Assembly: GCA_002803225.1 (NCBI GenBank)
Contig: NXFV01001251.1
Coordinates: forward strand, 124,001-188,000
Source: Gamarada debralockiae
Lineage: Eukaryota; Ascomycota; Leotiomycetes; Helotiales; Hyphodiscaceae
DNA length: 64,000 nucleotides
Reading direction: 5' to 3'
The stretch's first letter is position 1. Each line of letters starts with the position of its first letter. Below are positions 1 through 9,480 of this stretch, one piece after another. The translations under genes and the position numbers were made by a program. Below the pieces are notes generated by a model. That model made no database searches, had not been told where the DNA came from, and saw only the letters and a program-made list of their open reading frames with translations.

Positions 1-1
1 C

Positions 2-112
2 GAGAAAGCCTTGAAGAGAGACAAGCTCACGGCGGGCGAGGAGAAGATGCTGAAGGATGCCATTCAGAGGGTTAAGGAGGACGCTGATGATGATGAGGGC
101 ATTTTGGTGTAG
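2..112 (+). CDS. 3' end of an unidentified protein gene (partial)
   Basis: The frame is open from the window edge and ends with TAG at 110-112, giving the last 36 residues of a protein whose start lies outside. The tail is rich in Lys, Glu and Asp and ends DDDEGILV, which looks like a charged C-terminal helix followed by a short acidic tail. I do not recognise the family from so little sequence. A TGA-rich, AT-rich stretch follows, as expected of a 3' UTR. That it is coding rests only on composition and on the absence of stops up to the edge. Confidence 0.5.
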   Translation, partial: EKALKRDKLTAGEEKMLKDAIQRVKEDADDDEGILV

Positions 113-591
113 GGTACGCTTTTGGCGGGCATTGAGGGTTGGGCGACATGATGAAGACCCAATGAAGGCTGGGTAACAGATTATGGACTTATTTGGAGGG
201 TCTGTTTTGGTATCATTATTTATTACAATATACACATCGATGAGTTCATTCCTGTCATGAAATATAACTTACCCGCCGTGCAACTCCCGCAGAGAATCTG
301 TACTAGCAAATTGAAATCATCCAAACGAAATTGGTGATTGATAGCCAACGGAGTAACTACTCATTCCTCTTCATTATGGCTCTCAACTATTGATGTCTTC
401 CCAATTACTGACTGTTGATTTTGGACATACTATAGTGTATTTTTCATTCCGGCGTTGAAAGAGTGATGTAAGGGTCCCGCTCACGGCGTTGACAAGACCT
501 CCCTTATTGAGAGCCAGTAGCAAAATATCGTCGCAATAACCCCCAACTCCAACGCCCGCTTAAACTCGATGCAGGAACCTAAAGCTAGTAT
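113..591. other. Convergent intergenic region
   Basis: Space between the 3' ends of the left-edge gene and the PRXL2-like gene on the other strand. It should hold both 3' UTRs. I see no ORF or RNA gene in it. Confidence 0.5.
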
Positions 592-1173
592 TCAGACACC
601 AACTCCGACCGACTTAAGCGCCTCTTGGAAGTCGGGAATATCACCAGCCGCTTTCGCGACCTTAGACCATTTCACCACGCCATCCCCGTCTACAGCAAAG
701 CTGCCAGCCATCTGCCAACGACTTCCGCTTTCCGTAGGCTTATTCCATATTCCCTGTTGTTTGCCTAGCTTGTACGCCGAGTACATCGACCAAGGGTTGA
801 GAACATGCCAGGCGCTCGAGACTCCCAATCCCCATTGTGCGTATATCTCCCTCTCCGTATCCACGATAACCTGTGTATCCCATTCTCCGCCAACGGCAAT
901 GACCCATTTATCCGTAGCTTGTTCGTCTGAATGTGATACGGCGACGAAGTTGACTTCTTTGTTCTTATTTGCGTAGTTGCGTAGTTCTTGGAAGGTCTTC
1001 TCGGCGAAAGGGCAGCCACAGTGGCGGAGGAAGGTTACGATCGTTGGCCTGCCATTCGCATTGGGCATTGGCAGCTTTGAAGAAGATGGAGCCTTTGAAC
1101 CTACTTCTGGTGCTGGAGAAGTAGTGACTGCCGTTGGACTCATCCATGAGTTGAGCTCTTGTTGGAACGTCAT
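592..1173 (-). CDS. PRXL2/AhpC-TSA-like thioredoxin-fold protein
   Basis: A 193-residue single-exon protein. After a 40-residue Ser/Pro-rich leader comes a thioredoxin-fold beta strand (RPTIVTFLRHCGCPF), which places a Cys-Pro motif (C54) where peroxiredoxin-like proteins carry the reactive cysteine. The segment VNFVAVSHSD and the later strand with QVIVDTEREIYAQWGLG fit the AhpC/TSA-like PRXL2 family of small redox proteins. The resolving cysteine of a CPxxC motif is absent (CPFAE), although a second Cys lies at 52. An in-frame GTG lies 15 nt upstream; I chose the first ATG at 1173. It is divergent from the DML1 gene. A redox role is inferred from the fold; substrate and location are unknown. 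Confidence 0.8.
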   Translation of the reverse strand: MTFQQELNSWMSPTAVTTSPAPEVGSKAPSSSKLPMPNANGRPTIVTFLRHCGCPFAEKTFQELRNYANKNKEVNFVAVSHSDEQATDKWVIAVGGEWDTQVIVDTEREIYAQWGLGVSSAWHVLNPWSMYSAYKLGKQQGIWNKPTESGSRWQMAGSFAVDGDGVVKWSKVAKAAGDIPDFQEALKSVGVGV

Positions 1174-1817
1174 GGCTTTCAGGGCCACCCGTAGTGATTG
1201 GAATACAAGATATCAATCATCCACTCCCTTCCAACGATTATACTTTCGGGTAGTCCTTGGACGACAGAGAACGTAATTCGCTCGTCCTGATTGAGCAACT
1301 GATCTCGAGGGTATCAGTAGAAGTCCGTAGATCTTCGATAAGCCGCTGTTCGTCGCGGAAAGTGTGCTGAATGGTTCGAGAAAGGGAGTATGGTGGTCGC
1401 GGTGCTGCTATTCTTTGGGTAACGCAGATTCAGAATTGCGTATGTGGGTATGCGGGTGTTTCCGACAAATTTGTATAGAGATTCGTTGTAAGGTTGTCAA
1501 TGCGTCGGTATGACGACGTAGAATGGTGGGGTAGATGAAGCTATCTGCAAAAGGTCCTTTCCCCCGTAACAGCGTTGGTGGCACCATCACATGCTTGTTT
1601 TAAAATCAAAAATTTGAGGCTGAAATAATTTCAAAACTTTCCAATACTTCTAATAACTTTAACTTGACTTGGTGAAGAAACGATTTGTGTGAAAATATTT
1701 GTCCTCTCAAGTGAAAATCCATCAAGCTGATGTTTGAGCAAGGATTGTGGAACTCTGCATGCCCACTCTTTCCAAATTATTTGTGCAATCCAAAGCCCGC
1801 CCACTCAATCATCGGCC
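1174..1817. other. Divergent promoter region between the PRXL2-like gene and DML1
   Basis: This 644-nt gap separates two divergent start codons, so it should carry both promoters and leaders. No coding signal on either strand and no clear TATA box were seen. Confidence 0.45.
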
Positions 1818-3726
1818 ATGCATGAGATTATTACTCTTCAGCTAGGACAGAGGAGTAACTACCTTGCTACCCATTTCTGGAACACACAAGTAAGGAGGCA
1901 TCTTTGGCGTTCCTGCGCCCTTGGCTAAAACCCTTCAGGAATCATATTTCACCTACTCCCCCGACCAAGAGTCTGTGGTTGACCATGATGTCCACTTTCG
2001 ACCTGGCATGGGTGCCGATGGTACAGAGACGTTCACCCCCAGAACTGTCATTTATGATCTCAAAGGAGGATTTGGCTCGTTGAGAAAAATCAACGCCCTG
2101 TACGAGATCGAGGAACCTGCCGTGTCAGAGGGTCTGTGGTGAGCTGCCAAAACCTCATTCGGTGTGCTTGCTATTGACTGACCTTCTCATCTAGGAATGG
2201 ACCAGCAGTGGTTCAACGACAGACTGCAATCCAGCAGAATCCCTATCAGCAAAGCCTCGAGCAAGGTATTGAACCTCCTCCACTCACGACCGAGTCTGTG
2301 AGGTACTGGTCTGACTTCAACCGGGTCTATTTCCACCCAAAATCGATCATCCAACTCAATGAATATGAGCTCAATTCAACCCTTATGCCTTTCGAGAACT
2401 GGAGCGCCGGAGATGAGCTTTTCAATTCCTTGGATAAGGAACATGACCTGTTGGACCGCGACTTGAGACCCTTTGTTGAAGAAGCCGATCAGATGCAGGG
2501 TATTCAATTAATGACCGCAGTTGATGGTGCCTGGGGTGGGTTTGCTGCAAGGTATATGGACCGATTGAGAGATGAGTATGGCAAGACTGCTGTTTGGGTC
2601 TGGGGAGTTGAGGATAACATTAAGAACATCCCACGGGTACCGTCCATCGTCATTTCACAATCATCATCATTACTAAACATTTGCAGGAGAAGAGCTTCCT
2701 GAAGCTATCGAACACCGCACGGTCGGTTTCGGGAATTGCCTCTCAAGCATCCCTATTCGTCCCCATGACAATGCCGTCAACAATTCTACCTAGCTACGTC
2801 ACGATCGACCCAAAATCCCAATGGCACGTCTCTGGCCTGCTTTGCACCGCCATGGAGAGTATGACACTGCCTTCCCGCCTGAAGGCTCGGGATGGAACCC
2901 GTAACACGTTAGATCAGATTGCAAGCGCTTTGAATATCAACGGAAATCAAAACATTGCTAAGCTTCGAATGAGTGTTGACCAGAAATCTGTGGCGGGGCT
3001 CAATGGACACGGACGTGATCGGCCAGACAGGCTCAAAGTACGTGCACAGAGCAGAGACATGAGAATCCCATCAAGAGAGAGGTCCACAGATGCACCCCAG
3101 ATTACAGATGAGGATGATGTTGCCTCTTTCGACATAGACTTCTTCCCCACAGAGGCAACAGAACAGGTTCGCGGACGGCAGAGTAGTAGGAAGGCTCACG
3201 TGTTTGGTCAGGCTGAGAATTACCGGGTTGAGGAAGATCAAACGAGCGAGAAAGCCAATGAGGAGGATGAAGGCCACGAGAGAGCTCGCCGACGAGCTGC
3301 CGGTCTTCCAGTCATTCTAAAGTCAGTGCACCATTTTCTCTCCCCATTTCATTTGTCCCCGCATCTCGTATTCCGACGTTTTCCAAGTTTCCGCAAAATT
3401 TAAGCACTTTAAATTTTCTTTGGTTCCTCGCCGTTCGTATTACTCACCATGCATGCTTCTGCAGGTCACGGATACCCCTGTCATTTCCTCTGCTCGATAG
3501 CTTCCCCCGCATATTCGCTCAAACTAGTCCTCTCTCGCTCTCTTTATCGGTGAAGACTTCTTTGTCCACGGACACCACAGTTGCCTTGAGGATCAAAAGC
3601 TTGCAGCACATCGTAAGCCGGGCAATTAGCGTTGATGAGCGTGAGGCACTCAGCAATTCCTTAGGCGAGATAGCTGAAGCATTCGAAGAGGGCTGGCATA
3701 GTGGGTCGGACGAGGACGATGATTGA
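1818..3726 (+). CDS. DML1: Misato/Dml1 tubulin-like protein
   Basis: Five exons (1818-1889, 1939-2138, 2195-2636, 2687-3321, 3465-3726) encode 536 residues; all four introns are GT/AG and the frame is kept. The N-terminus [21 protein letters not shown] is the typical start of Misato/Dml1 proteins, which have a tubulin/FtsZ-like nucleotide-binding fold, and the central part follows the family ([29 protein letters not shown]). In yeast Dml1 is needed for partitioning of mitochondria and mitochondrial DNA. Length is slightly above the yeast protein because of a charged, poorly conserved stretch before the last intron. The acidic end [13 protein letters not shown] closes at TGA. The last intron (3322-3464) starts GTCAGT and is less certain than the others. 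Confidence 0.9.
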
Positions 3727-5916
3727 TGAATCAACCCGCAATGTTAGTGAAACCTGAATACTCAGGTCACCCAGGTGGAGAGACACTACAGTACTTGTAT
3801 TTATCCTGCAAAACCCTCTCGTCCTGCGGAGAGAATTTGGGCTCCACACGACTATTTGATGTTGGTGCGAGTGTAAGGTGGATGAGTTATCAACATACGG
3901 CTCAGTACATCATGCGTGCCAAAGGCCGAGTATCGAATTGTCAAAGGAGAAGGAGACTGCCACGAAGACTCTCATGTAGCCTGGAGCATCCGGATAATCG
4001 GCTTTCAAACAGCCAACAGATGACGCTTCATGATGCCACTTGCAAGTAAGACGATACGAGATCGCATCTGGAACGGGCTGCTGGAAATGCTTTGAGGGGA
4101 TTATCCATCCCGTGGTCCCGTGCCGCCAACCAACAGAACATCTGTACCTGACCTCGTACCGGTACCTTGTCTTGTCCTCTGAGAATTGGATTCGCTTTAA
4201 TGATGCAGATAACGCATTTTGGGGCCTTGGCTTTTGAGGTATCCTATCACTCGGGAAGATTCCGACTCCTGATCGAAATCTACTTCGAAGGCCCCGTCCA
4301 CTTCCTCCGTAAGCAAGAAGCTCTCTCGACATGTGAGCTTGCTCTGTCCTCCTATGACGCAGTGAATTTTTTTTCCAGATGATCGTCGGTTTTGGTAGCC
4401 GAATATACATCCTTGAGCCAGAAAACAAGGTGGCGCGAAATCGCACGCGGCGAGGGGTGACGCCCTATTTTCAGCCCACCTCACGGAAAAGATACCTTGT
4501 ACCTGCACATCTTAGGTGGCTGGTGTTATTAGCGTGAACTGGATGAAGGGAAGCGATACGGGAAGTTGGGATGGAAAGCTTCACCGCGAAGGTTTTCTGA
4601 AGCGAAGGCGTGTGACACATGTCGCTGATACGAGCAACTTCCTCCTATTTCTGCGCCAGCTAAATGTTTCTTTTACCGTCAATTAATATGAACGCATACA
4701 CTCCGTTGTCTTATACGAGAGCATCCGAATTGGACCCTCGTCCCACGATATGTATGCAATATGGGCCTGTCAACCAACCTCCTCAGCGGAATACAGCCAC
4801 CCATGCAGTTATCTCGGACTGCAGTTCAGACCTTGACGCCCTCGAAGCATCATCGTTCACATCAAAAACTTTAGCTTTGCAGGTCGCCTTACAAGGATAC
4901 GGGCTGCCTCTCTTCTGACCCTCAGTTCTGGCCTGTTGTCGCCTCGGTCGATTCCTTGAAACAAGTCTCGGATAGCTGTAATTGGCTGATTGATTGGGGC
5001 AGAAGCAAGTTTTAAGCTTGATGTTGGTCGTGTAAAAAATCCCCACACAACTGAGCGAGAGGGCGAAAAGCGGGACATTTGGGACTAAAAAAAAGGTAAA
5101 CGGCCACTACTCTTCTTGCACACGGACTGCTAGCTATTTTGTTATTTTTATATCTTGGTCGTCGCTTTTAAACAATAGCCGGCAGTGTTCAAACAGCTCA
5201 GGTTACTTGCAATTCGTACGGGAACTCGGCAAGATACCAAAAAGTTGCGGCTATTGCAACATTTTGTTGTCATGCCACCGATTTTCTGGACTTCCAGAAC
5301 CATGTACCTCCAACCCCTCCCAGCCTCTCATCATCGTCGCCCATCGATTTATCCCTGCTGCAGGAACAATGATAGGTCGATACATGGGTGAGCGGTCTGT
5401 GCCCCTGCCCAAGCCCCAAGCGAACGCCAATCGAACAATCAGTTTGCTCAAACCACAGCTACGTAGCACCTCATGCGAGGAATTGCCAGATCAACGGCCA
5501 TTGAGAATAGATCCCTGTTCTCCCTTTTGTCCTCCCATACAGTAGAGATCTCCAGCGCAGAGCAACGTCAGTCCATCGTCGAATCGGGTCTCCCCTCCCA
5601 AGCTCACTGCGATTGACCTTTTGGGCTGTACTCACATGTATCATGGGGGAGGATCCGAGCATTGCCATTGCATGCCACATGGGCGAGTTCCGGAGTAATA
5701 GACCAGGTAGGAGATTTCCTGTCATAAAGACCAGGTTCCCACCTTGTTTGCCTTTATGCTCTAGCAAACCAGCCTTCTTTATATATCCCTCTCCAACCTC
5801 CTCTCCAGAACTAGGTAACTCCTTCGCTACGGTTACTTAATACCTTCGTTCTTGCTGTGTTGTCATTGTCCAACCAACCATCCGTCGCTATCGTCAATTT
5901 CAATCCATACATCAAC
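3727..5916. other. Gene-free region before the first wall-protein gene
   Basis: About 2.2 kb with only short ORFs on both strands; the longest (178 codons, minus, 3910-4446) has no recognisable domain and no good start. The right end carries a TATA-like site and the leader of the wall-protein gene. I see no RNA gene or mobile element. Confidence 0.5.
5779..5787 (+). promoter_or_regulatory. TATA-like box upstream of the wall-protein gene
   Basis: The sequence TTATATATCC lies about 130 nt before the ATG at 5917 and is followed by CT-rich sequence typical of fungal transcription start regions. Position and composition suit a TATA box for a strongly expressed secreted protein; there is no direct evidence of use. 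Confidence 0.4.
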
Positions 5917-7689
5917 ATGAAGGCAGTTTTCACTCTATTGGCTTTGGCCGCTATGGCCTTTGCTCAAGACATTGCTCCTCGTTGGGGAAGCAGTGGTGGA
6001 GGAGGAGAGACGACAACATGGACCGTTTTCACTACCACCACCTATTGTCCTGTGACTTCAACAAAGACCGAGGTAAGCTTCAAGTCATGGCCGCTTAACC
6101 TTTGGATAAGATCTGACATCTCTTCAGAAAGGAACTACTGCAATCGTTACCACCATGACTACTTCAACTATCACTGTCACTTCTTGCGTTGGAGGTTGCG
6201 GAGGCGAAGTCACTGTCCCTGGACCCACCGGAGTCGCCAGCACGACGACAGAGGTATGGAGTCCTTGGGATTAACATATCTGGCACGCACGCTAATGTAT
6301 CACCAGGTGATTGTCACATACACAACGACATGCCCTGTGACAAAGACGATCACTGAGGCCGGAACGGTATGTCACCTGTGGAACAATTCTTTCCCTTCCC
6401 GCCTAAATCCATCGCTTCCATTCCATAGTACTACTTGGATAAGGGGGGAATGCCTTTGGAGTTCCGAATTCACTGAACACGATTTATCTCTCGTTTCCTT
6501 TCTTGATTAAGCAATACTGACTCACAATTTTAGACTTATACAAGTACTTACACCACTACTTCTGTGGTTGAAACCGGTAAGCAAGCCATTTGAGAATGAT
6601 TTCTTAGTCTGCTAATATTCTACCCAGAGGTCGCTACCACTTACTACGCCACTGTCACTGGTCCTTCCGAGACAACTTCGTAAGTTATCTATCAGGGGAA
6701 GAAGCTTCTACAAGAAAAATTGGCTAAACGACCTGTAGGGTCGAGACCGAAGTGTACGAAACCTACACAACCACCTGCGCAGTCACGGAGACGTCGACGA
6801 TCAGCGGGAAAGAGGTGACCGTGACGTACACCACCACTTCCATTGTGGTGACTGCTGTTCCCACCACTGTCGAGGCATAGTAGGTCCTCCATTTCCCCCC
6901 TCGTGAGCTTTTACTAACTTCTAGCAGCACCACTCTTGCGGGGATGACCACGAGCATAGAGACCTTCGTTTATAAGACATCCACATCCTTGTGCCCTGTC
7001 ACTGAAGTTTCCACTATCTCTGGCCAAGAGGTCACTGTCGTTTACACAAGCACCAGCCTCATTGTGGTTCAAGTGCCCACCACGATCGTTGAATACACCA
7101 CGGCCTTGACAACTTGCTACGAGACCACTGAGGTGTACACTACGGAATCAGTATGTTATCTCCCGCATCCACGAGCCTCTCAATCGTTCAAATCCTTTGA
7201 ACGATTGAAATGCCTCTCATCTCTTGGCGTAGTTCGCGCTCTTACTAATTGGATTTGCAGTGCTTCGAGACCTTTTACACCACAGTCAGCGCTGGCTCAA
7301 CGGTTGTGCGCACAGAAACAATTACCAGCACGATTAAAGTCACAAGTGCGTACACGATTACATCGACTTACGAGCCTCCGACTATAAAAGCCACCGTCGT
7401 CGTTCCAATTACACTTGCCACAAGCGTCCCAGTCACCGAGGTCATGACAATCCCATCAGAACAGACCAAAACGACCAGCGGAGGCGTTGTCTACACCTCA
7501 ATAATCGTCCCCGTTTCATCAACCGTCGTGGCACCACCACCAACGACGACGATCCCAGCTTCCACAGCCACCATCTCCGCAAGCCATTCATCCTCCGCAC
7601 CTGCCCAAGTCTCCGTCGCCGCAGCCGCAACAAACAAGCCCATGGCATATGCACTCGCTGGCGCAATGGCTCTCCTTGCTCTCGCATAA
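5917..7689 (+). CDS. Thr-rich GPI-anchored cell wall protein with Cys-Pro-Val-Thr repeats
   Basis: Eight exons (5917-6072, 6128-6253, 6307-6366, 6534-6576, 6628-6679, 6739-6879, 6925-7150, 7261-7689) encode about 410 residues. Residues 1-17 form a signal peptide (MKAVFTLLALAAMAFAQ). The body is Thr/Val/Tyr-rich with recurring CPVT or CAVTET units, two of which sit in exons 6 and 7 with a shared TSTISG(K/Q)EVTV core. The C-terminal part is Ser/Pro/Ala-rich and ends in a hydrophobic stretch (MAYALAGAMALLALA) preceded by a small-residue region, as in GPI attachment signals. It is probably O-glycosylated and wall- or membrane-bound, perhaps adhesin-like. Intron 6 has a tandem acceptor, and intron 7 carries a perfect palindrome. 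The many short exons are unusual for a fungal gene of this size. Confidence 0.85.
7180..7208. repeat. Perfect 13-bp inverted repeat inside intron 7
   Basis: The arms TCAATCGTTCAAA (7180-7192) and TTTGAACGATTGA (7196-7208) are exact reverse complements around a 3-nt loop. The element lies wholly in the last intron of the wall-protein gene. The core AATCGTTCA/TGAACGATT recurs in two other hairpins near 23 kb. Confidence 0.85.
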
Positions 7690-9015
7690 GACACTTCTCT
7701 CAAATGTCCGCTAAAGATACCCACTTGGAATTTTGGACAAATACGAACGAACGAATCTCTTTTGGCGTCCACGGTGCATGAGTAACAGCCCTGATGACGC
7801 ACACACTCCTTTAAGCATAGCATTCTGTACATGGAATAGGGTAAACAAGTGAATGAAGGTTTGGGCTTTACGAAGGTTTGGAAAGGAAAGGGGTAATGGC
7901 GATGATGGAACTGCATAATACTTCTCTGTACATATTAGATACATGGTCCTGAATTAATGAAAGCAAGATTATCAAAATTTATTCAAATCTCCTGGGTGAT
8001 TGTCTGCACCCTAGCATATTACTGAAATCACCTCTGCCCTTGAAGTACTGCTCACTTTCTCACCGCGACTCGTTTTGATGATATAAAAATCCTGCCAAAA
8101 TCCAAGCTTACACTCACAACAGTACAAATTTCGAAGGGAAGCCTACGAAGCCGCAGAGTGAACCCTGTGCAATGGCCACCTGAACTCCAAAGCCCTCCCA
8201 ACCTGGCATCTCGGTAATCATACTGATTTATCAAGCTTCAATTCACGTCCCCACTGCTCGTTCGGCACGGCTGCCCCTGTCAATAGGAGGTGAGTGACGA
8301 CAATAATTACAACGACGACGAAAATGACACTGACAACGAGAATGACAGTGACAACAAGATTGAAAATGACGATGAAAATTGAGGTTGGGAGCTCAAATTG
8401 GTCTGCCATGAACAACCATTGAAGTCTTCATCCGAGAGCACGAAGTATGGTCTCCCATTCAAGATCTGATCAACACCCAGATCCCATCCAAAACCCCAAT
8501 TTTCTTCCTTGACTGCTTTCACCACATTTCGATGTGGACAGACGAGTGTCAACTGACCAGGAGCGTATAATATTGCATGGTCGAAACGTTCTACCATCAT
8601 TCTCAGCCCTAGTTTGGGGGGTTTCCTAGCTTTGCTCGACAGACTTCTGCATGATTGTCTCAATCCATACCCCTTTCTCAGATCGTCTAAAGAAAGTCGC
8701 AACTTTCCAGGCCGCAAATGCTTCTCTCTTGCTTGGTCTCGATAAGTTAGTGGCCCAATGCCTGCCGGTCGAACGTTGCTTTAATGACTCTCCAAAACAA
8801 TCTAGTGCAGCAGAACCAAGCACCCCCGCTCACAGCAAACGCAAATTACGTGAGTAAAAGAGCGAGTATGAAAAGTTTATATCTTACGATCCAATGCAGC
8901 GTCGATCAGGAGCAGATCCATGCTCGTAAGGAGCGGTACTATAGAAAGAGGTCTTGGTGTTGATGTGGTGGAATGAACAGGTTGCCTTTAACGAGTTGGT
9001 GCAGTGTAGGATCTC
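7690..9015. other. Intergenic region with simple-sequence tract
   Basis: Apart from the 3' UTR of the wall-protein gene and an acidic-codon simple-sequence tract at 8291-8380, I see only short, unconvincing ORFs. Confidence 0.45.
8291..8380. repeat. Degenerate GAC/AAT-rich simple-sequence tract
   Basis: Repeats of GAC, AAT, GAA and AAC run for about 90 nt. On the plus strand they would encode Asn/Asp/Glu only; on the minus strand they create a hydrophobic Val/Ile stretch. Neither sits in a convincing gene, so it is best read as a decayed microsatellite. Confidence 0.5.
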
Positions 9016-9471
9016 TCACGAATGAAATGTCCACGTAATGCAAAGAACATGCTCCCAAGTAATGCCAAGAACATGCCCCAAGTAATGCCTTTCTTCCAAC
9101 AATCGATGAAGCTTCCAACGCCATAATCTAACATCAATGAAAATGAAAAGGATAGCCAAAATGGGAACGACGACAACAAACTTGGTGACGACGAAAAGGC
9201 GATTCCTGATCTCCAGTTCTTCCAAGAGCATGTGGCTATTCAGATCCTCCTCGGGATTGGCATGAATGTCTTCGACAGAGGCAGAGAAATGGCAAACCTC
9301 ATCGTTCCAAGAATGTTGCAGGAAAGTGAATGTGTTGCGTTCACTGCAGAAAAAGAACATCGCCATTCCTAGAATGGTGCAAGGGTGAACCTTTGTCTTG
9401 ATTTCGTATAAACTCGCTATAGTATCAACACATGCGACACAACGACCCTGAGGTCCCATCCATATATGCAT
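9016..9471 (-). CDS. Uncertain small membrane-protein ORF or relic
   Basis: An ATG-initiated 151-residue reading frame directly behind the stop codon of the large hydrolase gene. It has a plausible hydrophobic segment (FVVTKFVVVVPILAILFIFI) followed by basic residues (RLWRWKLHR), as in a C-terminal membrane anchor. It then runs into a short tandem repeat (HYLGHVLGITWEHVLCITW) and stops. The spacing of about 10 nt to the upstream stop codon is too short for an independent promoter. It may be 3' UTR, a decayed gene, or an exon of an unrecognised gene. No family was recognised. Confidence 0.25.
   Translation of the reverse strand: MHIWMGPQGRCVACVDTIASLYEIKTKVHPCTILGMAMFFFCSERNTFTFLQHSWNDEVCHFSASVEDIHANPEEDLNSHMLLEELEIRNRLFVVTKFVVVVPILAILFIFIDVRLWRWKLHRLLEERHYLGHVLGITWEHVLCITWTFHS
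9035..9089. repeat. Short tandem repeat, 23-24 nt unit, about 2.3 copies
   Basis: Units at 9035-9058 and 9059-9081 share GTAATGCMAAGAACATGC and end in CCAA; a third partial copy follows at 9082-9089. Confidence 0.7.
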
Positions 9472-9480
9472 CACACGCCT

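Noticed and set aside
3910..4446. 178-codon minus-strand ORF
   Set aside because: Arg/Ser-rich composition typical of a chance frame, no domain, no family resemblance, lies in an otherwise gene-free stretch.
8218..8415. Minus-strand ORF with a Val/Ile-rich membrane-like stretch
   Set aside because: The hydrophobic run is the reverse reading of a GAC/AAT simple-sequence tract, so the span is an artefact of low complexity.
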